A stretch of 64,000 nucleotides of DNA from Tenacibaculum gallaicum (GCF_003387615.1 NZ_QUNS01000001.1:224143-288142), one strand, 5' to 3'. Counted from the first letter of the stretch, positions 8,725 to 17,795 are shown. Numbers and translations are program-made. Notes: generated by a model not told the origin, from the sequence alone.

Positions 8725-9398
8725 TCGATAGATTCTACTTTCTCAATCAGATTATCAATCTTACTTTCAGGGATAAACCCTTTTAACATTAACACAGCTC
8801 CAAAAACGATTAATAACACACCCATTCCTCGTTTTATTCGATAAATTACCAATGGAGTTAACCTACTTTTAAGCTGTTTGGCAAGTAGTATTTTTCCTAA
8901 ATCAGCAATAGCATAACCAACTATTACAGTTCCAAAATACCAAATTAAATACTTTGGATTCATATCATACGTAGGCCCTATAACAACAATTAAACCTAAC
9001 CAAAAGGCTAGTACTCCTATATTTATAAAGTTCAAGAAAAAACCTTTAAATAATAATTTTAAGTAATTATTGCTTTCTGGCAACATTACATCAGGAGCTT
9101 TTGCTTCTTTTTTATTGTTTTTATCTAAATACGTAATTAAACCGTAAACTATAAGCACCAATCCACCAATAAGAAACAAACGCGGATCATCTTTTATTTT
9201 TTCTAGTAGACTTCTACTTCCAAAATAGGCTATTAACATAAAAGAAATATCTCCTAAAATCACTCCTATATCAAAGGCAATAGCTGCTCGAGCACCTTTT
9301 AAAATACTAGTTTTAATTAGCATAAAAAATACTGGCCCTATCATAAATGCCATGAATACACCTACAAGAAATGCGTTTTTAAAATCGTGGAAGTCCAT
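8721..9398 (-). CDS. LysE/RhtB-family amino-acid exporter
   Basis: A 225-aa inner-membrane protein with about six transmembrane helices. The first helix has the family signature GVFMAFMIGPVFFMLIKTS and GARAAIAFDIGVILGD. A charged cytoplasmic loop (about 95-110, LDKNNKKEAKAPD) splits the two halves. Members export amino acids or similar small solutes; the substrate cannot be told. Its tail overlaps the mgtE stop (convergent genes). It lies 21 bases downstream of the reductase gene on the same strand and could be read through from it. Confidence 0.88.
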   Translation of the reverse strand: MDFHDFKNAFLVGVFMAFMIGPVFFMLIKTSILKGARAAIAFDIGVILGDISFMLIAYFGSRSLLEKIKDDPRLFLIGGLVLIVYGLITYLDKNNKKEAKAPDVMLPESNNYLKLLFKGFFLNFINIGVLAFWLGLIVVIGPTYDMNPKYLIWYFGTVIVGYAIADLGKILLAKQLKSRLTPLVIYRIKRGMGVLLIVFGAVLMLKGFIPESKIDNLIEKVESID

Positions 9399-9419
9399 TT
9401 TATAAAGTTACGGTTTTAA

Positions 9420-10469
9420 CTAAACATCATCAAAATCTACCACAACTTTCTGTGTTGTAGGATGTGCTTGACAAGTAAGTACCAAACCTTCTTCTAATTC
9501 ATCGTCAGTTAAAATAGAGTTTTTAGTCATGACAGCTTTACCCTCGGTAACTTTTGCAATACAGCTACTACAAACTCCTCCTTGACAAGAATATGGAGCA
9601 TCTAATTTATTTCGCAAGCTCGCAGCCAAAATAGTATCGGTCTTTTCCATCATAAAAGCATGCTCTTCATCATCTAACAATACCTTAACTTCAGATTTTC
9701 CATCTGGGATGTTTAGCTGAGCTTCTTCTTCTGAGATACTTGCAGTAAATAGTTCAAAATAAATATTTTCTTTGTCAAACCCGTTTTCTTGAAGTGTTTC
9801 TGAAACTGTTTGAATCATTGCTTCAGGTCCACACAAGTATGCTGAGTTAAAAGAAATATCTTTATGAATATTCTTTACAAAATAATTTATATGTCCTTTA
9901 TCAATTCTACCAAACTTACTGTTGGTTCTCACCTCTTGACTGAACACATAGTGCAAGTTAAATTGAGTAGGATACTTTTCTGCTAGCTCATTTAATTCTT
10001 CATAAAAAATCGTGCTCTCAGCTTTTTTATTTCCAAAAACTAATGTAATTGTTGAAGTCAATTCGTTTTCTAGCACCGTTTTCACCATTGATAAAACCGG
10101 TGTAATACCACTTCCAGCAGCAAAAGCAATATAATTTTTGCCTGCTTGCGGCTCTAAAATAAACTTTCCTTCTGGTTCAGAAACCTCTAAAAAAGTATCT
10201 TCTTTTAGCTTCGTCGTTGCATAGGTTGAAAATGTTCCGTGGTCAACTGCTTTTACTGCAACCTTAATTTGATTGCTATTAGGTGAAGCACATATAGAAT
10301 ATGCTCTTCTTATTTCCCTATTATCTAAGGTAGATTTTATAGTAATATATTGTCCGGCAATAAAAGTATAGGCTTCTTTTAACTCTGCTGGAATAGCAAA
10401 TAAAATAGAAACAGCATCAGCAGTTTCTTTTATTATTTTTTCAATACGTAGTTTATGAAATGTAGACAT
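9420..10469 (-). CDS. Flavin and [2Fe-2S] oxidoreductase (PaaE-like)
   Basis: A 349-aa electron-transfer protein of the ferredoxin-NADP reductase type with a fused plant-type ferredoxin. The FAD domain (about 5-105) has RRAYSICASP; the NAD(P) domain (about 110-235) has AGSGITPVLSMV and CGPEAMI; the C-terminal ferredoxin (about 260-349) has CQGGVCSSC plus a later LTCQAHP for the fourth Cys. It resembles PaaE, the reductase of phenylacetyl-CoA epoxidase, but no paaABC genes are nearby, so the electron acceptor is unknown; related proteins serve other oxygenases and desaturases. Divergent from padR. Confidence 0.88.
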   Translation of the reverse strand: MSTFHKLRIEKIIKETADAVSILFAIPAELKEAYTFIAGQYITIKSTLDNREIRRAYSICASPNSNQIKVAVKAVDHGTFSTYATTKLKEDTFLEVSEPEGKFILEPQAGKNYIAFAAGSGITPVLSMVKTVLENELTSTITLVFGNKKAESTIFYEELNELAEKYPTQFNLHYVFSQEVRTNSKFGRIDKGHINYFVKNIHKDISFNSAYLCGPEAMIQTVSETLQENGFDKENIYFELFTASISEEEAQLNIPDGKSEVKVLLDDEEHAFMMEKTDTILAASLRNKLDAPYSCQGGVCSSCIAKVTEGKAVMTKNSILTDDELEEGLVLTCQAHPTTQKVVVDFDDV

Positions 10470-10489
10470 GTATTCTTTTTAAAGAGCTA

Positions 10490-10517
10490 CAAAAATAAGA
10501 AACTCAGCACGAACAAA
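10490..10517 (-). promoter_or_regulatory. Promoter of the FAD/[2Fe-2S] reductase gene
   Basis: On the minus strand TTTG (10514-10517) and TATTTTTG (10490-10497) are 16 bases apart, close to the Bacteroidota consensus. The start codon at 10469 is about 15 bases after the predicted transcription start. Confidence 0.55.
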
Positions 10518-10539
10518 AGTTAGGGTTATTATAAAATAT

Positions 10540-10560
10540 ATACCTAAAAATCTTATGTAT
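10540..10560. promoter_or_regulatory. Upstream PadR operator (imperfect palindrome)
   Basis: ATACCTAA-5 bases-TTATGTAT, one mismatch from a perfect 8-5-8 inverted repeat. It is the partner of the perfect copy at 10582-10602; the centres are 42 bp apart, which is four helical turns. Confidence 0.6.
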
Positions 10561-10572
10561 AAGAAAATTAAG

Positions 10573-10580
10573 TATATTTG
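10573..10580 (+). promoter_or_regulatory. -7 element of the padR operon
   Basis: TATATTTG matches TAnnTTTG exactly. It lies between the two palindromes, immediately before the second one. Confidence 0.65.
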
Positions 10581-10581
10581 C

Positions 10582-10602
10582 ATACCTAAGATTTTTAGGT
10601 AT
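10582..10602. promoter_or_regulatory. Downstream PadR operator (perfect palindrome)
   Basis: ATACCTAA-GATTT-TTAGGTAT, a perfect 8-5-8 inverted repeat. It begins one base after the -7 element, so it covers the expected transcription start. A protein bound here would block initiation, consistent with autorepression by PadR. Confidence 0.7.
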
Positions 10603-10621
10603 ATGGCAGAAACTTGTTTTT

Positions 10622-10960
10622 ATGGGCAATCAAAAATTATACAAAGGTTCTTTACAAACCATCATTTTAAAGCTACTAGTACAAAATGATAAAATGTACG
10701 GGTATGAAATCACTCAAAAAGTAAAAGAACTTACAAAAGGGGAATTAAAAATCACAGAAGGTGCTTTGTATCCAGCTCTACATAAACTAGAAGCTGAAGG
10801 CTTATTAGATGTTGAAGTTGCCAAAGTTGGAAATCGCTTACGTAAATATTATAAACTTACTGAAAATGGGACTAAAGAAACTGCAAACCGACTCTCAGAA
10901 ATGCAAGAGTTTTTAAACACCATGCAACAATTGGTAAACCCTAAATTTAGTTTGGAGTAA
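10622..10960 (+). CDS. PadR-family transcriptional regulator
   Basis: A 112-aa winged-helix repressor of the short PadR subfamily. Residues 5-85 form the wHTH: GSLQTIILKLL, YGYEITQKV, ITEGALYPALHKLEAEGLL, and a wing NRLRKYYKLTENG. The C-terminal helix (about 90-112) is the dimerisation arm. Two palindromes flank its own promoter, so it probably represses itself. It is followed at 12 bases by two membrane-protein genes that share an N-terminal domain, the usual layout of PadR with a membrane partner. Confidence 0.93.
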   Translation: MGNQKLYKGSLQTIILKLLVQNDKMYGYEITQKVKELTKGELKITEGALYPALHKLEAEGLLDVEVAKVGNRLRKYYKLTENGTKETANRLSEMQEFLNTMQQLVNPKFSLE

Positions 10961-10972
10961 AAATAATTAGCT

Positions 10973-11638
10973 ATGGAATTAACAAAAGAACAAATTAAAA
11001 AAATAGACCTTTTTTTAGAAGGAATAGGAATTGAGTATATAGATATTCGTTTTGAAATGGTAGATCATATTGCTACTGAAATTGAAAATAATATTCAAGA
11101 TACTAATGCTTTTTTTAAAGGTAGAGGTTTTCAAGTGCCTTTTATAAAATATATGTTGAGTAGAAAAAAAGCTTTTAAAAATCGGTATAAGAAACAAACT
11201 AAAAGATTGCATTGGTACTACACTAAAACAATTTTAAAAGACATTCTTAAAAAAGCTATGCTACCTAAAAACATGCTAGCAATAATTTTGCTTTCATTTT
11301 TTTGCTTCTTTTTTGGCTCAAAATATGTTAAAGGAACTTCAATTTTAATTTTTAGTTCTTTAATCCTAAATCTCTTATACACTTCATTTATAACGTATAA
11401 ATTCACAAAAAAACATAAAACTCTTAAATTTGTAAAAACCTATTCTTTTATTAGCTCATTGCTTATTATAGTCCCTCTTAATCTTCCGAATTTTTTCAAT
11501 ATTTTTTATAACGGAAGCTATCATGAAGAAGCTATATATATTTATTTAGTAGCTTTTATTTTTAACTACTTGCTTTCTCAAAGTTTTTTAGAGAAAAAAG
11601 ATTTTATTGAAAAAAAATACAAGTATTTAATTCAGTAA
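10973..11638 (+). CDS. Membrane protein with HAAS-like N-terminal domain (first of pair)
   Basis: 221 aa. The first 75 residues are a soluble helical domain (LTKEQIKKIDLFLEGIGI, then FEMVDHIATEIE) similar to that of the next gene and, by pattern, to the HAAS domain found in membrane partners of PadR regulators. Four hydrophobic segments follow, at about 97-113, 119-140, 152-170 and 183-205. The second half is very rich in Ile, Phe, Lys and Asn. Function unknown; probably acts in or senses the state of the inner membrane under PadR control. It ends 2 bases before the next start. Confidence 0.75.
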   Translation: MELTKEQIKKIDLFLEGIGIEYIDIRFEMVDHIATEIENNIQDTNAFFKGRGFQVPFIKYMLSRKKAFKNRYKKQTKRLHWYYTKTILKDILKKAMLPKNMLAIILLSFFCFFFGSKYVKGTSILIFSSLILNLLYTSFITYKFTKKHKTLKFVKTYSFISSLLIIVPLNLPNFFNIFYNGSYHEEAIYIYLVAFIFNYLLSQSFLEKKDFIEKKYKYLIQ

Positions 11639-11640
11639 CT

Positions 11641-12348
11641 ATGAAACTAACCGACCAACATATAGAGCAACTCTACGAGTTTACACGTCAACATTATGTA
11701 GAACATTACGATGTGCAAACCGAATTGGTAGATCATCTAGCCAACGATATAGAGCAAATTTGGAAAAAAAAGCCAACACTTACTTTTAAACAAGCACGTG
11801 ACAAATCTTTTAAAAAATTTGGTGTGTTCGGGTTTATGGATGTTGTTGAGGAAAAGCAAGGTCAAATGAATAAAAAGTACTTTAAAATCATTTTAGGTTT
11901 CGTAAAAGAATGGTTTTCTATTCCTAAAATATTATTAACAATAACAATGTTTTATTGTTTTTATTTTCTCTTACAATTTCCTTTTGCACAATATTTATTT
12001 CCTGGATTTTTCTTTACCATTTTAATAATTGAATTTATTGTAATGTTTAAAAAAAGAAAAATGCTAAACGCTAAATTTAAAAAAACAGAAAAAAAATGGA
12101 TGCTAGAGGATATCATTGAAACACAAGGTCATGGGAATATTGTGCTTGTATTATTCTATGTGTTTCAGTTTTTAACCCCAAACTCATATGAAAGCTTAAG
12201 TACATTAGCCAGTATAATTATTGCTGTAGCAACAACTTTTGTTTTTATTATTGGATATGTAAGTTTAGTAGTCGTTCCTAAAAAAGCAGAAAACCTATTA
12301 GAAGAACATTACCCTGAATACAGATTAGTGAACCCTACAACAATCTAA
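11641..12348 (+). CDS. Membrane protein with HAAS-like N-terminal domain (second of pair)
   Basis: 235 aa and a distant paralogue of the preceding gene: LTDQHIEQLYEFTRQHYVEH and TELVDHLANDIEQ align with the first protein's start. After the soluble part (to about 90; KSFKKFGVFGFMDVVEE resembles the last HAAS helix) come four hydrophobic segments at about 98-115, 119-137, 168-182 and 193-215. Two diverged copies in a row suggest a hetero-oligomer. Function unknown. Its stop is 1 base from the end of the opposing rsmI. Confidence 0.75.
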   Translation: MKLTDQHIEQLYEFTRQHYVEHYDVQTELVDHLANDIEQIWKKKPTLTFKQARDKSFKKFGVFGFMDVVEEKQGQMNKKYFKIILGFVKEWFSIPKILLTITMFYCFYFLLQFPFAQYLFPGFFFTILIIEFIVMFKKRKMLNAKFKKTEKKWMLEDIIETQGHGNIVLVLFYVFQFLTPNSYESLSTLASIIIAVATTFVFIIGYVSLVVVPKKAENLLEEHYPEYRLVNPTTI

Positions 12349-12349
12349 T

Positions 12350-13021
12350 TTACTTTTTCCCATCAACTACAACTACGATTTCACCTTTAGCTGGTTTTTC
12401 AGTATAATATGCTAGTACTTCTTTTACACTTCCTCTTTTGGTTTCTTCAAACAATTTTGTCAATTCTCTAGAAACCGATAGTTGTCTGTCCTCTCCAAAA
12501 TACTCTGCAAAATTTGCGAGTGTTTTCAGCAACTTGTGTGGACTCTCATAAAAAACCATGGTGCGAGTTTCTTCTGCTAAGAATTTTAACCGTGTTTGAC
12601 GTCCTTTTTTTACAGGTAAAAAACCTTCAAAAACAAATTTATCATTCGGTAACCCCGAATTTACCAAAGCTGGAACAAACGCAGTAGCTCCTGGTAAACA
12701 CTCTACATCAACACCATGCTGTACACATGCTCTGGTTAATAAAAAACCAGGATCGGAAATAGCGGGAGTTCCAGCGTCGGAAATCAGTGCAAATGTTTCA
12801 CCGCTTTGTATACGTTTTACAATGGTATCCACTGTTTTGTGTTCGTTGTGCATATGGTGTGACTGCATAGGTGTAGCAATATCAAAATGCTTTAGCAGTT
12901 TTCCACTGGTACGCGTATCTTCCGCTAAAATATAATCTACTTCTTGTAAGACTTTAAGCGCTCTTAACGTAATGTCTTCTAAATTCCCAATCGGTGTAGG
13001 CACCAAGTACAATTTGCTCAT
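12350..13021 (-). CDS. rsmI: 16S rRNA (cytidine1402-2'-O)-methyltransferase
   Basis: Adds the 2'-O-methyl group to C1402 in the decoding centre. 223 aa of the tetrapyrrole-methylase fold: LYLVPTPIGNLEDITLRAL at the N-terminus, AEDTRTSGKLLKH, LISDAGTPAISDPG, and MVFYESPHKLLKTL. About 60 residues shorter than the E. coli protein because it lacks the C-terminal extension, which is common in Bacteroidota. Divergent from dxs across 66 bases. A weak -7-like element (AAACTTTG, minus strand) lies at 13034-13041. Confidence 0.95.
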   Translation of the reverse strand: MSKLYLVPTPIGNLEDITLRALKVLQEVDYILAEDTRTSGKLLKHFDIATPMQSHHMHNEHKTVDTIVKRIQSGETFALISDAGTPAISDPGFLLTRACVQHGVDVECLPGATAFVPALVNSGLPNDKFVFEGFLPVKKGRQTRLKFLAEETRTMVFYESPHKLLKTLANFAEYFGEDRQLSVSRELTKLFEETKRGSVKEVLAYYTEKPAKGEIVVVVDGKK

Positions 13022-13075
13022 ACAACAAAACTACAAAGTTTTTAGTCTAAAAAGTTAGGAATCTCTACCTTTTTG

Positions 13076-13083
13076 TACTTTTG
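13076..13083 (+). promoter_or_regulatory. -7 element of dxs, abutting the start codon
   Basis: TACTTTTG matches TAnnTTTG. Only 4 bases separate it from ATG 13088, so the transcript should begin at or next to the start codon (leaderless or nearly so). Confidence 0.6.
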
Positions 13084-13087
13084 CTAT

Positions 13088-14857
13088 ATGTCGAACGACC
13101 TTTTGAAAAACATTCAAATTCCCGCTGATTTGCGCAAGCAAACATCAGAAGAATTACCACAACTCGCCCAGGAATTGCGTGAGTTTATTATTGATGTGGT
13201 TTCCACAAAAGAAGGGCATTTAGGTGCAAGTTTAGGTGTAGTAGAACTCACCATCGCCCTTCATTATATGTTTGATACCCCGAACGATTTATTGGTTTGG
13301 GATGTGGGGCATCAGGCCTACGGACATAAAATTTTAACAGGAAGAAAAGATATTTTTCATACCAATCGTCAATTTGATGGTATTTCTGGTTTCCCTAAAC
13401 GCTCAGAAAGTGAATACGATACCTTTGGTGTTGGACACTCCTCTACTGCTATTTCAGCAGCTTTAGGAATGGCAATTGCTTCAAAACTTCAACATATTGA
13501 AAAACATCATATTGCTGTTATTGGTGATGCTTCTATTGCAAGCGGAATGGCTTTTGAAGCCTTAAATCATGCAGGAGACACGAATGCAAACCTTTTGGTT
13601 ATACTCAATGATAATGCTATTGGAATTGACCCTTCAGTAGGCGCATTGAAAGATTATTTAACAAAAATTAAAGCTCCGCGATTAGAGATTGAACAACACA
13701 ATATTTTTGAAGCATTAAACTTTGACTATTCAGGGCCTATTGACGGACATAATTTTGGTGAACTATTATCAGAACTAGAACGTTTAAAAAACATACAAGG
13801 ACCTAAATTTTTACATGTAATTACTACCAAAGGAAAAGGACTACGACAAGCAGAACAAGACCAAGTAAGATATCATGCTCCTGGTAAATTTGATAAAATT
13901 TCTGGCGATGTACTACCAAAAGAAGAAAGTAAATACACCAAATTTCAAGATGTTTTTGGAAAAACTATTGTTGAACTAGCACAGAAAAACGAAAATATTG
14001 TAGGGATTACTCCCGCAATGTTAACGGGAAGTTCTTTAAAGTTCATGATGCAAGAATTTCCTGACCGGGCTTTTGATGTCGGTATTGCTGAACAGCATGC
14101 AGTGACCCTAGCTGCGGGTATGGCAACTCAAGGACTGATTCCTTTTTGTAATATCTATTCTACCTTTTTACAACGTGCTTACGACCAAGTAATTCACGAT
14201 GTTGCTTTGCAAAACCTACCTGTAATTTTTTGCTTAGATAGAGCAGGATTGGTAGGCGAAGATGGAGCGACACATCATGGGGTTTTTGACTTGGCTTATT
14301 TACGTTGCATACCCAACCTAATTGTATTTGCCCCTCGTAACGAAATAGAGCTACGTAACATAATGTTTACCGCTCAACAAGGGTTGGAGCATCCAATAGC
14401 AATTCGTTACCCAAGAGGAAAAGGTAAATTAGAACAATGGCAGCTTCCTTTTAAAAAAATTGAAATTGGAAAAGGAGTTTGTTTAAAAAAAGGAACTCAA
14501 ATAGCAGTGCTATCTATTGGAACAATAGCTGATAATGTCTCAGAAGCAATAAATCAACTTGAAAGCAACGAATCGGTTGCACATTACGACCTACGCTTTG
14601 TAAAACCTTTAGACAAACAACTTTTAGACACTATTTTTAAAAAATTTGATACTATTATCACTGTTGAAGACGGCACTATCAAAGGTGGATTTGGAAGTGA
14701 GGTATTAGAGTATGCTTCCGAAGCAAACTATCAAGGAAAAATCAAACTATTAGGAATTCCTGATGAGTTTATACATCACGGTACGATTCAACAATTACAA
14801 GAAGTATGTGGGATAGACACTACTTCTATTAGAAAAACAATTCAAGATTTATTATAA
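13088..14857 (+). CDS. dxs: 1-deoxy-D-xylulose-5-phosphate synthase
   Basis: First step of the MEP isoprenoid pathway: joins pyruvate and glyceraldehyde-3-phosphate with thiamine diphosphate. 589 aa from ATG 13088; the frame is open from TTG 13073, but that codon overlaps the promoter. The ThDP site reads GDASIASGMAFEALNHAG...LNDN (GDA where most enzymes have GDG), with GHQAYGHKILTGR before it. The transketolase pyrimidine domain has DVGIAEQHAVTLAAGMA. Followed by a strong bidirectional terminator, so transcribed alone. Confidence 0.96.
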   Translation: MSNDLLKNIQIPADLRKQTSEELPQLAQELREFIIDVVSTKEGHLGASLGVVELTIALHYMFDTPNDLLVWDVGHQAYGHKILTGRKDIFHTNRQFDGISGFPKRSESEYDTFGVGHSSTAISAALGMAIASKLQHIEKHHIAVIGDASIASGMAFEALNHAGDTNANLLVILNDNAIGIDPSVGALKDYLTKIKAPRLEIEQHNIFEALNFDYSGPIDGHNFGELLSELERLKNIQGPKFLHVITTKGKGLRQAEQDQVRYHAPGKFDKISGDVLPKEESKYTKFQDVFGKTIVELAQKNENIVGITPAMLTGSSLKFMMQEFPDRAFDVGIAEQHAVTLAAGMATQGLIPFCNIYSTFLQRAYDQVIHDVALQNLPVIFCLDRAGLVGEDGATHHGVFDLAYLRCIPNLIVFAPRNEIELRNIMFTAQQGLEHPIAIRYPRGKGKLEQWQLPFKKIEIGKGVCLKKGTQIAVLSIGTIADNVSEAINQLESNESVAHYDLRFVKPLDKQLLDTIFKKFDTIITVEDGTIKGGFGSEVLEYASEANYQGKIKLLGIPDEFIHHGTIQQLQEVCGIDTTSIRKTIQDLL

Positions 14858-14890
14858 AAAAGGTGAAATACTAATAATATTTCACCTTTT
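14858..14890. terminator. Bidirectional terminator, dxs / phosphoesterase gene
   Basis: Perfect 13-base stem (14858-14870 with 14878-14890) around AAGGTG/CACCTT, 7-base loop, A-run and T-run at the ends. It sits between converging genes. Confidence 0.85.
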
Positions 14891-14907
14891 CAACTATTAA
14901 AAAATTT

Positions 14908-17601
14908 CTATTTCTTAATTATTTTTTTAGATATCTTCTTCTCTCCTAATTCATCATATATTTCAACAATGTAGATTGAGTTACTTGAAATCGTGGAAAT
15001 ATCTATTGAATTATTAATCACAGGAGTCTCTATTACTTTTCTACCTGATACATCTACTATTTTCGCTATCCAGAAAATCGTATTCTTTCCTCCTTTAATA
15101 TAAACTCTATCAATCGTTGGATTCGGATAAATACTTATTTTTGAATTATTTGTTGCTTTCTTTTGCTTACTTCTTAATTGTGTTTTTGCAGAAGTATTCA
15201 AACAAACTTGTTTCGTTTCAGAAGAGTCAAAATTCCCTCCTGATGCTAATGTATCATTATTACTATTCGTTATTTTATACGAACCGTTTCCATAACTACA
15301 GCAAATGCCATCACCATATGTATCATTAATTGTAAAGTCGTAACACCCTACTGGTAAGCATTTAGACACAGTTATTGCTTCTCCATTTCCTTCGGTATAA
15401 TCTTCCCCACTCATTACAGTTTGTCCTGTACTATCCTTTAAATTCCAAGAAGTTTCTGAAGAATACTTGTCGAAGGTAATTATTACGTTTACATCCTCAC
15501 AATTTGGGGTTTCTCCTCCTCCATCTCCATTATCTGGATTTCCAGTACTGTAAGTAATTACTAATTTTGGTGCACTCGCACTAGTTCCATCATATGATTC
15601 TGCTGTTCGTTCTCCTGTTCCAGAAATATAAAACATCATTGAATTACCTGTTGCCCAATTAGACTTGTTTACAACGTATTGTACCAATGATTTTAAATCT
15701 GGTGTTCTTTGTGCAGTCCCTGAAGCTCCAACTGAACTCCAAGAACTAGGATTCCAAGCAACCGATTGACTGTAATAACTTCTTGACGTAATATTATAGC
15801 TTTGAGAAGTAATGTCTGGCGCATTTGACGAATCTTGAATTTTGATGGCTAAAGATGTACTCCCTGAATTTGTTTCATCTGTGGTAAATTGTATATATGC
15901 ATTTGTTACCGTAGCATTTGCAGGTATATTTAAGTTTCTAAATAACATTCCTACATGTTGATTTCCTTTTGAACTTCCATCATACACTAATTCTAAATCA
16001 GAACTATTCATATACATTTGTCCTGATGATTGATACTGCTCTGCATCATCATTGGTGCTATTAATTGTTGATGTAACCGTCTTAGAAACATTTCCTACAA
16101 AAACCGTAATTTCTTCAGAAGTAGTTTCATAACCATCATTATCCGTAGCTTTTGATGTAATAGCGTATGATTGGTTATCAACACTAGGTGTCCAATTATA
16201 CGAGTAAGGAGCGCTTGTATCAGATTCTACTAAAGAGTTGTTTACATAAAACTTAACACTTGAAATTGTTCCATCACTATCATTTGCTGTAGCGGAAATT
16301 GTTACTGGAGTATTTACGGTATGTGATGATCCTGAAGACGGACTTGTAATTGTAACTTCTGGGTAGCTAACATTACTACTTATAATTGTTACTACACTTC
16401 CATTAGATGGATTCCATATATCTAAATTTGATGGTATTGTGAATGGATTTTGGTTTGAAACTGAACCTACACTATTAGCATTATCTACCTTAATAGTTCT
16501 AACTTCAATTTTAGATTCTTCAACAAAAATCCATTTAAACTGATTAAATGTACTAGCATCTCTTGTCCAGTTTTTTGAATCGTTAGATGAGCGTAAAGGT
16601 GCTCCCCAGCAGCCTTCTCCTACATATATGGTTCCATTAGCATCATCTCTAACAAAACCTTCATCGCAATTACTTCCGCTTGAACAAGGTTTTACTGGCC
16701 ATGTTGTTTTTACTGTATGAGAATCTGATTCAAATACCAAATTCACTCCTTTATCATAAAACAATTGAGACCAACTAGAGTATTCATCATTTCCTTCTGA
16801 TTTTGATGATACGTGTGGACGCATAGGTTTGTGATATTGAGCCGACTTCCAGATAGAATTATTTGTATTTAACTTTTGACTTAACCATGAATACTGACTG
16901 CCTCCCGCAGAAATTTCTGAATTCAACGTATAGATTGTATATAGGTTGTTACCAAACGTTATGTCGTAATAAACACTTGTTGAAGGAACATTAAACAAAT
17001 TATAAATACTATTATTTGAACCTTCATGGTTTCCTCTTGTGGGCACTATAGGAAACATTCTTCCGTCGTTTGCAATCGTATATTGCCAATCGTAAAACCA
17101 ATCTTGCCATTCAGAGCTTGAATCTCCGTTCGTCATATCTCCTCCAAAGAACACAGCGGTAGGCTTCAATTTAGAAACTAATAAATTAGCATTTCTTCTT
17201 GGGGTTCTATTGTTTCTTGAATCACCTCCTGCAATGAACGACATTTTATCATTGGTACTTGGAGCTGTTTTAAACCAAAAACGACTGCTTACTCCTTGGC
17301 TATCTTTAATCACAAAATAATAATTGGTATTGGGGTTTAATCCAGTTAGTTTGGCAAAGGTGTTACTCATTCCTTTATAAGAAACTGAGCGATCTACAGA
17401 TTTGGAATTTGGATAATTTGACCAATTGGTTCCGTTATCAGTCGTTCCATAGTACACAATTGGATTAGATCCTGAAATTTGATTCCAACCAATCATTATG
17501 GTTGTTGCTGGATTGTCTGTGATGATTAATCGGTACTTATCATTAGAGGCATAAGTACTAAGGACTGCTAATAATAACAGTGTTAAAATAGTTTTTTTCA
17601 T
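14908..17601 (-). CDS. Secreted purple-acid-phosphatase-like phosphoesterase with T9SS sorting domain
   Basis: 897-aa modular exoenzyme. Signal peptide 1-18; purple-acid-phosphatase N-terminal fibronectin-like domain (about 22-115); calcineurin-like phosphoesterase (about 120-375) with the metal-ligand blocks AGGDSRNN, GGDMTNGD, RGNHEG and SDSHTV; a bacterial Ig-like domain (about 412-500, VKFYVNNSLV, YSYNWTP); a beta-sandwich of the DNRLRE/CBM96 type (about 508-690); a Cys-rich DGICC module (about 705-800); and a T9SS type A sorting domain (about 825-897, IYPNPTIDRVYIKG). It is therefore cargo of the type IX system whose parts (sprE, gldH) lie elsewhere in the window. It probably releases phosphate from extracellular organic phosphates; the exact substrate is unknown. 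Confidence 0.9.
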   Translation of the reverse strand: MKKTILTLLLLAVLSTYASNDKYRLIITDNPATTIMIGWNQISGSNPIVYYGTTDNGTNWSNYPNSKSVDRSVSYKGMSNTFAKLTGLNPNTNYYFVIKDSQGVSSRFWFKTAPSTNDKMSFIAGGDSRNNRTPRRNANLLVSKLKPTAVFFGGDMTNGDSSSEWQDWFYDWQYTIANDGRMFPIVPTRGNHEGSNNSIYNLFNVPSTSVYYDITFGNNLYTIYTLNSEISAGGSQYSWLSQKLNTNNSIWKSAQYHKPMRPHVSSKSEGNDEYSSWSQLFYDKGVNLVFESDSHTVKTTWPVKPCSSGSNCDEGFVRDDANGTIYVGEGCWGAPLRSSNDSKNWTRDASTFNQFKWIFVEESKIEVRTIKVDNANSVGSVSNQNPFTIPSNLDIWNPSNGSVVTIISSNVSYPEVTITSPSSGSSHTVNTPVTISATANDSDGTISSVKFYVNNSLVESDTSAPYSYNWTPSVDNQSYAITSKATDNDGYETTSEEITVFVGNVSKTVTSTINSTNDDAEQYQSSGQMYMNSSDLELVYDGSSKGNQHVGMLFRNLNIPANATVTNAYIQFTTDETNSGSTSLAIKIQDSSNAPDITSQSYNITSRSYYSQSVAWNPSSWSSVGASGTAQRTPDLKSLVQYVVNKSNWATGNSMMFYISGTGERTAESYDGTSASAPKLVITYSTGNPDNGDGGGETPNCEDVNVIITFDKYSSETSWNLKDSTGQTVMSGEDYTEGNGEAITVSKCLPVGCYDFTINDTYGDGICCSYGNGSYKITNSNNDTLASGGNFDSSETKQVCLNTSAKTQLRSKQKKATNNSKISIYPNPTIDRVYIKGGKNTIFWIAKIVDVSGRKVIETPVINNSIDISTISSNSIYIVEIYDELGEKKISKKIIKK

Positions 17602-17635
17602 TGTGAGGGACTTTAAAGTTTACTAGTTGGTTACA

Positions 17636-17643
17636 CAAATATA
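17636..17643 (-). promoter_or_regulatory. -7 element of the secreted phosphoesterase gene
   Basis: The minus strand reads TATATTTG, an exact TAnnTTTG match, 34 bases upstream of the start codon at 17601. Confidence 0.6.
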
Positions 17644-17772
17644 TTTTTTCTCTTTCAAATTAATAGGTTATTTTTATTAAATTTAATTATATAATAACCT
17701 GATTAACATTCACATAACTATTGTTTTATGGTTTACTAATCTTATTTTAACAAACTACATACCCCCTATTTT

Positions 17773-17780
17773 TACTTTTG
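17773..17780 (+). promoter_or_regulatory. -7 element of the membrane-protein gene
   Basis: TACTTTTG, an exact TAnnTTTG match. The TTG that could open the frame at 17778 is part of this element, so the ATG at 17796 is the start. Confidence 0.6.
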
Positions 17781-17795
17781 TTTAAACCTTTATTT

